Shown: positions 1 to 5,926 of the stretch, in pieces
How the letters are laid out: each line of letters starts with the position of its first letter
Position numbering within the stretch: the stretch's first letter is position 1
Assembly (NCBI GenBank): GCA_030671915.1
Contig: DAOVHN010000172.1
Coordinates: 1 to 5,926, forward strand
Reading direction: 5' to 3'
DNA: 5,926 nucleotides
Source: Pseudomonadota bacterium
GTDB lineage: Bacteria > Pseudomonadota > Alphaproteobacteria > UBA8366 > JADFVY01
Program-made: the position numbers and the translations under genes
The notes under the pieces: model-generated
Databases searched by the model: none
What the model saw: only the letters and a program-made list of their open reading frames with translations
Told to the model about the DNA's origin: nothing

Positions 1-241
1 AGTGGGGCGGACGGAAGGTGACCTCCACCCACAGCGCCATGGCGATGACCAGCGCGCCAACGATTGACATGACGAAGAATGCCGGGCCATCGGCGCTGTC
101 CTCGGCGCTGAGGTCCAGGCCGCAGACGGCGCACTTATCCGTGACTTTGAGGAGGGCACGAAACAGCTTGCCTTCGCCGCAGCGCGGGCAGCGGCACAGA
201 ATACCCGCCCTGAAAGGAGAAACCGGCGCGCGGGGTTCCAT
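1..241 (-). CDS. DUF983 family zinc-ribbon membrane protein (N-terminal part, cut by window edge)
   Basis: The protein starts at the ATG at 241 and runs off the left edge after about 80 codons; family members are typically about 120 residues or more. Visible features are a CPRCGEGKLF motif (residues about 19-28), a second cysteine pair CAVCGLD (about 38-44), the DGPAFFV segment, and the start of a hydrophobic helix (about 54-71). The two CxxC pairs form the zinc-ribbon signature of DUF983. The biochemical role is not established. Genes of this family recur at the end of alphaproteobacterial cox operons, so an accessory or assembly role in oxidase biogenesis is a reasonable inference only. The start lies 43 nt after the coxC stop. 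There is no recognisable Shine-Dalgarno sequence, and the start codon is inside a strong inverted repeat (222-264). No other in-frame ATG, GTG or TTG lies close upstream or before the zinc ribbon, so this start is preferred. Confidence 0.88.
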   Translation of the reverse strand, partial: MEPRAPVSPFRAGILCRCPRCGEGKLFRALLKVTDKCAVCGLDLSAEDSADGPAFFVMSIVGALVIAMALWVEVTFRPPH

Positions 242-264
242 TACTGGAACGCCGGCGCGCCGGT
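222..264 (-). promoter_or_regulatory. Strong GC-rich hairpin over the DUF983 start codon (possible attenuator)
   Basis: Bases 222-231 pair perfectly with 255-264 (10 bp), followed by a small asymmetric internal loop. Bases 235-240 then pair with 245-250 (6 bp) around the 4-nt loop 241-244. On the transcript the start codon of the DUF983 gene (241-239) lies at the loop and inner stem, so initiation should be masked when the hairpin forms. After the hairpin the transcript reads UUUCUCCUUUC, a U-rich but C-interrupted tract, so the structure could also act as a weak intrinsic terminator or attenuator. It sits between coxC and the DUF983 gene. Its function is inferred; the pairing is read directly. 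Confidence 0.6.
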
Positions 265-284
265 GAAACGAAACAGGATCAAGT

Positions 285-1097
285 TCAGCCGCCCCAGATA
301 TAGACGCAGGAGAACAGGAATATCCAGACTACGTCGACGAAATGCCAGTACCAGGCCGCCGCCTCGAAGCCGAAGTGATGTGCCGGCTTGAAGTGGCCCT
401 TGATGGCGCGGAACAGGCAGACCGTCAGGAAGATCGTGCCGACGATTACGTGGAATCCGTGAAAACCCGTTGCCATGAAGAAGGTCGACGGGTAGATGCC
501 GTCGGCGAAGTTGAAGGGCGCGTGGTAATATTCGAAGGCCTGCAGCCCGGTGAACAGCACGCCCAGGATGACAGTGACGATCAGCCAGTTGACGTTCCAT
601 TTCTGGTCGCCGCGTTCCAGGGCCCTGTGCGAGAGCGTGACCGTGAAGCTGGAGGTGACAAGGATCACCGTATTGATCAGCGGCAGTCCCCACGGGTTGA
701 AGGTTTCGACGCCTTCCGGTGGCCATACCGCGGGATCGACCCGCGGGAACAGGCTGGAGTCGAAGAAAGCCCAGAAAAAGGCGGCGAAGAACATCACTTC
801 CGACGCGATGAACAGGAACATGCCGTAACGCAGGCCCAACTGGACGACCGGCGTGTGGTGCCCCTGGAAGGTGGCCTCCCTGATCACGTCGCGCCACCAG
901 AAAACCATGGTCGCGGCGATCAGCAGGATGCCCGGGAAGATGGTCGCGATACCGAAGATCTCGCCAATGCCGCCCAGCATTTCAGGGTGCATGAAGAGAA
1001 CCAGCCCGAAAGCCGCGGTGAACCCCCCCAGTGCGCCCAGCGCGGGCCACGGGCTCGGGTCCACCATATGGTAATCATGTTTAACTTCGACGCTCAT
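285..1097 (-). CDS. coxC: Cytochrome c oxidase subunit III (aa3 type)
   Basis: This is the 270-residue integral membrane subunit III (CtaE/CoxC) of the aa3 oxidase. It carries no redox metal and stabilises subunit I and its proton uptake path. Family hallmarks are the N-terminal [13 protein letters not shown] (6-18), [16 protein letters not shown] (67-82), the helix [18 protein letters not shown] (95-112) with the buried Glu100, [11 protein letters not shown] (211-221), and the C-terminal [15 protein letters not shown] (248-262) ending in WGG. The length and seven predicted membrane helices match the usual full-length bacterial form. The ATG at 1097 is preceded by a good GAGGAAA ribosome-binding site and gives the expected short N-terminus. 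The gene follows ctaG after 52 nt and precedes the DUF983 gene by 43 nt. No damage is seen. Confidence 0.98.
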   Translation of the reverse strand: MSVEVKHDYHMVDPSPWPALGALGGFTAAFGLVLFMHPEMLGGIGEIFGIATIFPGILLIAATMVFWWRDVIREATFQGHHTPVVQLGLRYGMFLFIASEVMFFAAFFWAFFDSSLFPRVDPAVWPPEGVETFNPWGLPLINTVILVTSSFTVTLSHRALERGDQKWNVNWLIVTVILGVLFTGLQAFEYYHAPFNFADGIYPSTFFMATGFHGFHVIVGTIFLTVCLFRAIKGHFKPAHHFGFEAAAWYWHFVDVVWIFLFSCVYIWGG

Positions 1098-1149
1098 ATC
1101 CTGTTTCCTCGCTTGTCCCGTTCCGTAACTTTAAAGGGTCGAACCAAAT

Positions 1150-1743
1150 TCACTGTATCGTCCCACCGGGCGGGGCCGCCGCGATGGCGGCGACCTTCCC
1201 GCCTTCGGTCCCGTGCTTGGGAAAGAAGGTATAGGACAGGGTGATGGTGTTTACATCGTCAAGAAGACGGTCTTCCATGATCGCCGGGTCGACGAAAAAG
1301 GAAACCGCCATATCGACCGACTCGCCCGCTTCGAGCCGTTGCTCGGTGAAGCAGAAGCAATCGATCTTATCCACGTACTTCGCCACCTTCAGCGGCGTCA
1401 CATTGAAGGTCGCCGTGCCGATGGTCGGACCGTCGGCCACGCTTTCGGCCCGGAAAAAGGCCAGCGCCGTCTCGCCCACCTTGATCGTCATCGGCGCCTG
1501 CGCCGGCGCGAAACGCCAGGCCAGGTTGCTATTGACCCTGGAATCGAAGCGCACGGTGATTGCGCGATCCTCGGTCACCTCCGACGGTGCCTGCGCAATG
1601 CCGGGCGTTCCGCCGAATCCGGTGACTCTGCAGAACAGGTCGTACAGCGGCACCGAGGCATAAGCCAGGCCGATCATCCCTGCAACGGCGCCAAGAATGG
1701 CGGCCATCGTACGCTTGTTTCGGCGGTTGAGTTCGGCGCTCAT
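1150..1743 (-). CDS. ctaG: Cytochrome c oxidase assembly protein CtaG/Cox11 (CuB insertion)
   Basis: This 197-residue protein is of the Cox11/CtaG copper chaperone family, which delivers copper to the CuB site of subunit I from the periplasmic face. A short cytoplasmic tail is followed by one membrane helix (about 12-31) and the conserved VPLYDLFCRVTGFGGT stretch (31-46) with Cys38. An immunoglobulin-like beta domain follows, carrying the copper-binding CFCF motif (Cys129 and Cys131) after KVDKID-like sequence, then the family stretch around FFVDPAI (149-155). All three conserved cysteines are present. The ATG at 1743 lies only 3 nt after the stop of the preceding small gene and has GGGGG about 7 nt upstream, within that gene's last codons, so translational coupling is likely. 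This is the cox11-type CtaG, not the unrelated caa3-type CtaG of Bacillus. Confidence 0.97.
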   Translation of the reverse strand: MSAELNRRNKRTMAAILGAVAGMIGLAYASVPLYDLFCRVTGFGGTPGIAQAPSEVTEDRAITVRFDSRVNSNLAWRFAPAQAPMTIKVGETALAFFRAESVADGPTIGTATFNVTPLKVAKYVDKIDCFCFTEQRLEAGESVDMAVSFFVDPAIMEDRLLDDVNTITLSYTFFPKHGTEGGKVAAIAAAPPGGTIQ

Positions 1744-1746
1744 GGT

Positions 1747-1923
1747 TCAGCCCCCGCCAATCTTCACGATGGCGACGACATAGAACAGCACGACCATGCC
1801 GAACAGCACTACTGCCACTGCGATGTTCTTACCCCGCTGGCGGCGATGCATCTCGCTCGGCTGGCGGTCATCCGCCGCTTCGCCGTTCTGCTTTTCGTTC
1901 TCGTTCATAACCAGTTCCGACAT
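1747..1923 (-). CDS. Small single-helix membrane protein, CoxF-like, between ctaB and ctaG
   Basis: Reading the gap between ctaB and ctaG gives a 58-codon open frame. Its N-terminal half is hydrophilic and charged (rich in Glu, Asn, Asp, Gln and Arg) and ends in HRRQRGKN (26-33). It is followed by one hydrophobic helix of about 20 residues (IAVAVVLFGMVVLFYVVAIV, about 34-53) and a short KIGGG tail. The positively charged residues before the helix predict the N-terminus in the cytoplasm. A small protein at exactly this place is common in alphaproteobacterial cox operons and is often annotated CoxF or as a hypothetical; its role is uncertain, with oxidase assembly or subunit association inferred from context. 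It starts 7 nt after the ctaB stop and ends 3 nt before ctaG. A second in-frame ATG at 1908 (five codons later, with GGAA upstream) is an equally possible start, giving 53 residues. Confidence 0.8.
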   Translation of the reverse strand: MSELVMNENEKQNGEAADDRQPSEMHRRQRGKNIAVAVVLFGMVVLFYVVAIVKIGGG

Positions 1924-1930
1924 GGCGCCA

Positions 1931-2848
1931 TTATCCCAGAACGCCCGGCGCGCGATCGACGATCAGCAGCGCGAACAGCGCCGCGAGATAAATCAGGGAA
2001 AATCCAAACATACGCTTGGCCGGGCGGTCCCCGTGATCGCGCATGACCGCAATCGCATGACCCAGGAAGCCCAGGCTGAGCAACAAGGCGGCGCCACCGT
2101 AAACCCATCCGGCGATACCAAGCCAAAACGGCGCCAGCGAAACCGGGATCAGCAACAGCGTATAGAACAGCATCTGCCGCCGTGTCGCTTCCTTGCCCGC
2201 CACCACCGGCAGCATCGGCACGCCGGCATCCTGATAGTCGCCGCAGCGATAAAGCGACAGCGCCCAGAAATGCGGCGGCGTCCAGAAGAAGATCAGCGCG
2301 AACAGCGCCATCGATTCGATCGACACAGACCCGGTCACCGCGGCCCAGCCGATCATCGGCGGGAAGGCCCCCGCCGCGCCGCCGATCACGATGTTCTGCG
2401 GCGTGCGGCGCTTCAACCAGATCGTATAGACGAAGACATAGAACAGGATAGCGGCCGCCAGCAGCGTACCGGCCGCCCAATTCACCATCAGCGCCATCAT
2501 GCTGACCGACGCCACCGACAAAAATATCCCGAAGCCCAGCGCCTCGCCCGGCGCCACCTTGCCCGCGGGAATCGGCCGGTTTTTCGTGCGCCTCATCACC
2601 GCGTCGATATCCCGGTCGAACCACATATTGATCGCCCCGGCCGCACCGGACCCGACCGCGATGCACAGCACCGCGACCGCGGCCAGAACCGGGTGAAGAT
2701 CACCCGGCGCGATCCAGAGGCCGACAAACCCGGTGAAAACCACGAGCGACATCACGCGCGGCTTCAACAGTGCGAAGAAATCGCCCGCGCCGACGGAGCT
2801 TGCAACTCCGCCGGTCTGGGCTGTCATGCGATATGCGGTATCGGACAT
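1931..2848 (-). CDS. ctaB: Protoheme IX farnesyltransferase (heme O synthase)
   Basis: This 305-residue UbiA-superfamily prenyltransferase (CtaB/CyoE/COX10) adds a farnesyl group to protoheme, making heme O, the precursor of the heme A in subunit I. The first aspartate motif, [19 protein letters not shown] (74-92), has Asp78 and Asp82 for Mg-diphosphate binding. Other family marks are [14 protein letters not shown] (27-40), [17 protein letters not shown] (141-157), [13 protein letters not shown] (188-200) and [13 protein letters not shown] (204-216). About nine membrane helices are apparent and the length is typical. The ATG at 2848 has a modest GGAAA ribosome-binding site; an internal ATG at 2827 (residue 8) is possible but has poorer upstream sequence. 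It follows coxA by 26 nt. Heme A synthase (CtaA), the next enzyme of the pathway, is not in this window. Confidence 0.98.
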   Translation of the reverse strand: MSDTAYRMTAQTGGVASSVGAGDFFALLKPRVMSLVVFTGFVGLWIAPGDLHPVLAAVAVLCIAVGSGAAGAINMWFDRDIDAVMRRTKNRPIPAGKVAPGEALGFGIFLSVASVSMMALMVNWAAGTLLAAAILFYVFVYTIWLKRRTPQNIVIGGAAGAFPPMIGWAAVTGSVSIESMALFALIFFWTPPHFWALSLYRCGDYQDAGVPMLPVVAGKEATRRQMLFYTLLLIPVSLAPFWLGIAGWVYGGAALLLSLGFLGHAIAVMRDHGDRPAKRMFGFSLIYLAALFALLIVDRAPGVLG

Positions 2849-2874
2849 GGGTTTCCGTCTTCAGCAAATAGTCA

Positions 2875-4512
<1,638 letters not shown>

Positions 4513-5352
4513 TTACTCGACGGGGGTGGTCTGCGCCAGGCGGGTGTTGCTTTCCGCCGGCTCGTCAACACGGGCGAATTCTTCCCTGGCGGTTTCTACC
4601 CAGGCGTTGAACTCGTCCTCGCTGACCGCCTTGATGGCGACCGGCATATAGGAATGGTTCACGCCGCAAAGCTCGGAACAGAAACCGTAATACATGCCGG
4701 GCTTGGTGATCTCGACCCAGGTTTCGTTCAGCCGGCCGGGAACCGCATCCAGCTTGATGCCCAATGCCGGAATGCCCCAGGAATGAAGCACGTCGTCGGC
4801 AGTAAACAGAAGGCGCACCTTCTTGCCGACGGGAAGGACCACGTGATTGTCCGTCTCCATCATGCGCAGGCTCTTGTCCTCGAGGTCCTCTTCAAGGGTC
4901 ATGTTGGCATCGAAGGTGAAGTTGCCGTGATCGGGATATTCGTAGCTCCAGTACCACTGGTGGCCGATGACCTTCACCGTCATGTCGGCGTCCTCGACCC
5001 GGTCGTTCGTTACCATCAAGTTGTATGATGGGATGAAAAGCCAGACCAGGATGATCACGGGCACTGCCGTCCAGATGACCTCGATCATCGTATTGTGCGT
5101 GGTCTTCGAGGGCGTGGGGTTCGCCTTCTCGTTAAACCTGACGACCACGATCACCAGCAAGGCAAGGACGAACAGCGAAATCGCCGTGATCAGCCACAAA
5201 AGCAGATTGTGAAAATCGACGATCCGTTCCATCGACGGCGAGGCGGCTTCCTGGAAGCCTACTTGCCATTCGGTGGGGATGCCGTCGGCGAACGCAACGC
5301 CGCTCATGATCGTCAGCAGAAATGCCGCAAGCGCGGCCAATCGCATAGTCAC
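4513..5352 (-). CDS. coxB: Cytochrome c oxidase subunit II (CuA subunit)
   Basis: Subunit II (CtaC/CoxB) accepts electrons from cytochrome c through its periplasmic CuA centre and passes them to heme a. Using the GTG at 5352 (279 residues), a signal peptide ends after AFA (about residue 22). Two membrane helices follow (about 48-71 and 92-112), then the aromatic patch GHQWYWSYEYP (130-140) on the electron entry path. CuA ligands are complete: His190 (in VLHSW), Cys225, Glu227, Cys229, His233 and Met236 within CSELCGVNHSYMP. The 5352 GTG is chosen because GGGAG (5361-5365) lies 8 nt upstream. A GTG at 5376 lacks a ribosome-binding site, and the ATG at 5346 would sit about 14 nt from it, so the start is uncertain by a few codons. 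There is no cytochrome c domain fused to the C-terminus, so this is not a caa3 subunit. It is the first gene of the operon. Confidence 0.97.
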   Translation of the reverse strand: MTMRLAALAAFLLTIMSGVAFADGIPTEWQVGFQEAASPSMERIVDFHNLLLWLITAISLFVLALLVIVVVRFNEKANPTPSKTTHNTMIEVIWTAVPVIILVWLFIPSYNLMVTNDRVEDADMTVKVIGHQWYWSYEYPDHGNFTFDANMTLEEDLEDKSLRMMETDNHVVLPVGKKVRLLFTADDVLHSWGIPALGIKLDAVPGRLNETWVEITKPGMYYGFCSELCGVNHSYMPVAIKAVSEDEFNAWVETAREEFARVDEPAESNTRLAQTTPVE

Positions 5353-5360
5353 GGTGGTCT

Positions 5361-5365
5361 CTCCC
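5361..5365 (-). promoter_or_regulatory. Ribosome-binding site deciding the coxB start
   Basis: GGGAG on the minus strand lies 8 nt before the GTG at 5352 and about 14 nt before the ATG at 5346. It lies downstream of the more distal GTG at 5376, whose own upstream sequence shows no purine-rich site. This favours the GTG at 5352 as the start of coxB, just ahead of a normal signal peptide. Confidence 0.6.
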
Positions 5366-5384
5366 GTCTCTGACACCAGCCAAT

Positions 5385-5420
5385 TGAACCGGGTTCACCC
5401 GTGGGCGGATTCAGCCCGCC
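5385..5420 (-). repeat. Two small inverted repeats in the coxB leader
   Basis: TGAACC-G-GGTTCA (5385-5397) is a perfect 6+1+6 palindrome. Next to it, GGCGG at 5404-5408 pairs with CCGCC at 5416-5420 around a 7-nt loop. Both lie in the untranslated leader between the putative proximal promoter and the coxB start. They could be an operator or small RNA hairpins that affect translation or mRNA stability. The first does not fit the direct-repeat form of the alphaproteobacterial LexA box. No regulator is assigned. Confidence 0.4.
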
Positions 5421-5447
5421 AAGGGTCCCGTTGGAATTCTGCGCGGC

Positions 5448-5475
5448 ATACTAGCCAGTCGCAGCCGCCAATCAA
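5448..5475 (-). promoter_or_regulatory. Candidate sigma70-type promoter proximal to coxB
   Basis: On the minus strand a -35-like TTGATT (5475-5470) is separated by 16 nt from a -10-like TAGTAT (5453-5448). Each matches four of six consensus bases. Transcription would begin near 5441, leaving a leader of about 90 nt before the coxB GTG. The match is moderate, and alphaproteobacterial promoters are often loose, so this is a candidate only. It would give basal expression of the whole cox operon. Confidence 0.4.
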
Positions 5476-5572
5476 GCGCCATGGAGGCAGCATCCCCCTC
5501 GGCATCGGAATCCGAAAAACCTTTTATGTTTCAGGCCCTCGGAATTACGGGATTTTTTCACCCTTACTCCGC

Positions 5573-5587
5573 GCGACATTATGTCGC
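5573..5587. promoter_or_regulatory. Candidate RegA/PrrA/RegR (ActR) binding palindrome
   Basis: GCGACATTATGTCGC is a perfect palindrome with a single central base. It contains the GCGNC...GNCGC half-sites of the RegA/PrrA/ActR redox response regulators. On the plus strand it also agrees at every defined position with the Bradyrhizobium RegR box as I recall it, GNGRCRTTNNGNCGC. It lies upstream of coxB, a sensible target because RegA/PrrA-type regulators control terminal oxidase genes in Alphaproteobacteria. The palindrome is seen directly; its assignment to a regulator is inferred. It has no U-tract after it, so it is not a convincing terminator for the gene upstream. Confidence 0.55.
5578..5583 (-). 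promoter_or_regulatory. -10-like CATAAT inside the palindrome (possible distal cox promoter)
   Basis: CATAAT on the minus strand matches five of six bases of TATAAT. With a start near 5571, the FNR/FixK-like box at 5607-5620 would be centred at about -42, the class II activator position. The bases where a -35 element would lie (GAATCA) are a poor match, as expected of an activator-dependent promoter. The leader to coxB would be about 220 nt. This is a candidate only. Confidence 0.35.
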
Positions 5588-5606
5588 AAGCGATTTCCGC
5601 TGATTC

Positions 5607-5620
5607 TTGATCTATGTCAA
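5607..5620. promoter_or_regulatory. Candidate FNR/FixK-type binding site
   Basis: TTGATCTATGTCAA fits TTGA-N6-TCAA exactly and TTGAT-N4-ATCAA with one difference (G for A). This is the palindrome recognised by the oxygen-responsive FnrL and the FixK family in Alphaproteobacteria. It overlaps the stop codon of the upstream DUF3422 gene (5617-5619) and lies 20 bp from the RegA-like palindrome. Whether it activates or represses the cox operon cannot be told from the sequence. A TTGA-N6-TCAA match by chance is not rare genome-wide, so location is the main support. Confidence 0.5.
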
Positions 5621-5926
5621 TTCTCGGCGGCATCGTCGTCGCGCGCAAGCCTGCGGCGAACCCGCTGCAGGGCCGACCAGACGATGAGAACCACCACGGG
5701 AATAGAAAGGCCGGTGACCAGCTCCACGGGTACCGGCAGCCCGGCGGCGGCGACTCCCTTGGCCGCATAGCCGACCAGCCCGACCAGACAATAGCTGATC
5801 GCCGCGACCGACAGGCCCTCAACCGTTTCCTGGAGGCGAAGCTGCAGCCTGGCGCGGCGGTCCATGGAGCGCTGCAGGTCGCGGTTCTGGGCCTCCATCG
5901 CGAGATCGACGCGGGTGCGCAGCAAC
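5617..5926 (-). CDS. DUF3422 family membrane protein (C-terminal fragment, cut by window edge)
   Basis: The frame is open from the right edge and ends at a TGA at 5617-5619, giving the last 103 residues. The stretch RTRVDLAMEAQNRDLQRSMDRRA followed by LQLRLQETVEGLSVAAISY is the characteristic C-terminal core of DUF3422 proteins. It comprises an amphipathic helical segment leading into two membrane helices (around VAAISYCLVGLVGYAAKG and VELVTGLSIPVVVLIVWSAL) and a short charged tail ending DDDAAEN. Full-length members have roughly 400 residues, so about three quarters lies outside the window. The function is unknown. It is in the same direction as coxB but separated by about 264 nt containing likely promoters, so it is probably a separate transcription unit. 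No intrinsic terminator is evident after it. Confidence 0.88.
   Translation of the reverse strand, partial: LLRTRVDLAMEAQNRDLQRSMDRRARLQLRLQETVEGLSVAAISYCLVGLVGYAAKGVAAAGLPVPVELVTGLSIPVVVLIVWSALQRVRRRLARDDDAAEN

Noticed and set aside
1098..1149. Possible internal promoter or operator in the 52-nt ctaG-coxC gap around CTTTAAAG (1129-1136)
   Set aside because: An 8-bp AT palindrome alone is weak. No paired -35/-10 elements or hairpin are visible beyond a good ribosome-binding site for coxC.
1213..2046. A 277-codon plus-strand frame opposite ctaG
   Set aside because: It is antisense to the full-length Cox11 gene and shows the same composition artefact.
5385..5397. LexA (SOS) box at the TGAACC/GGTTCA palindrome
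   Set aside because: The alphaproteobacterial LexA site is a GTTC-N7-GTTC direct repeat. Here the GAAC and GTTC elements are inverted with 3-nt spacing, and an SOS link to cox genes is not expected.
5408..5516. Short minus-strand frames in the coxB leader (for example a Trp-containing 36-codon frame) as possible leader peptides
   Set aside because: Ribosome-binding sites are poorly placed, the frames overlap the putative promoter elements, and there is no regulatory codon run or attenuator structure to support them.
5573..5587. The 15-bp palindrome as an intrinsic terminator for the DUF3422 gene
   Set aside because: It is not followed by a U-rich tract on the minus strand, and the hairpin loop would be too tight. 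A protein-binding site is the better reading.
5408..5606. Three GANTC (CcrM methylation) sites upstream of coxB
   Set aside because: Three sites in about 200 bp is only modestly above chance for a four-base-specified motif, and no CtrA box is seen with them.

Overview
The window is an alphaproteobacterial aa3-type cytochrome c oxidase locus, read entirely from the minus strand. In transcription order (right to left) it holds: the 3' end of a DUF3422-family membrane protein gene; a roughly 240-bp regulatory gap; coxB/ctaC (subunit II); coxA/ctaD (subunit I); ctaB (heme O synthase); a 58-residue single-helix protein resembling the CoxF-type small proteins; ctaG/cox11 (CuB insertion factor); coxC/ctaE (subunit III); and the 5' end of a DUF983 zinc-ribbon membrane protein gene. 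The order coxB-coxA-ctaB-small ORF-ctaG-coxC-DUF983, the DUF3422 neighbour and the GC-rich, G/C-ending codon use all point to an Alphaproteobacterium, probably a Rhodospirillales- or Rhizobiales-like lineage. The species cannot be told from this sequence.

The genes form one functional unit. CoxB carries the CuA centre that accepts electrons from cytochrome c. CoxA holds heme a and the heme a3-CuB site where O2 is reduced and protons are pumped. CoxC stabilises the core. CtaB starts the conversion of protoheme to heme A, CtaG delivers copper to CuB, and the small and DUF983 proteins are plausible membrane-bound accessory factors. All catalytic and metal-binding residues that can be checked are present, and no gene is broken. 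Gaps between genes are 3 to 52 nt, with no convincing terminator before the coxC-DUF983 junction, so a single polycistronic transcript is likely.

The most interesting non-coding part is the region upstream of coxB (about 5353-5620). It has an FNR/FixK-type palindrome overlapping the DUF3422 stop codon, and about 20 bp further on a perfect 15-bp palindrome that fits the RegA/PrrA/RegR (ActR) box. That palindrome contains a -10-like CATAAT at the spacing expected of an FNR class II promoter. A second sigma70-like promoter lies closer to coxB, and two small inverted repeats sit in the coxB leader. At the other end, a strong GC-rich hairpin followed by a pyrimidine tract covers the start codon of the DUF983 gene and may uncouple it from coxC. 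I see no mobile element, CRISPR array, tRNA or rRNA. The window is a conventional respiratory operon, and its novelty, if any, lies in its regulation.
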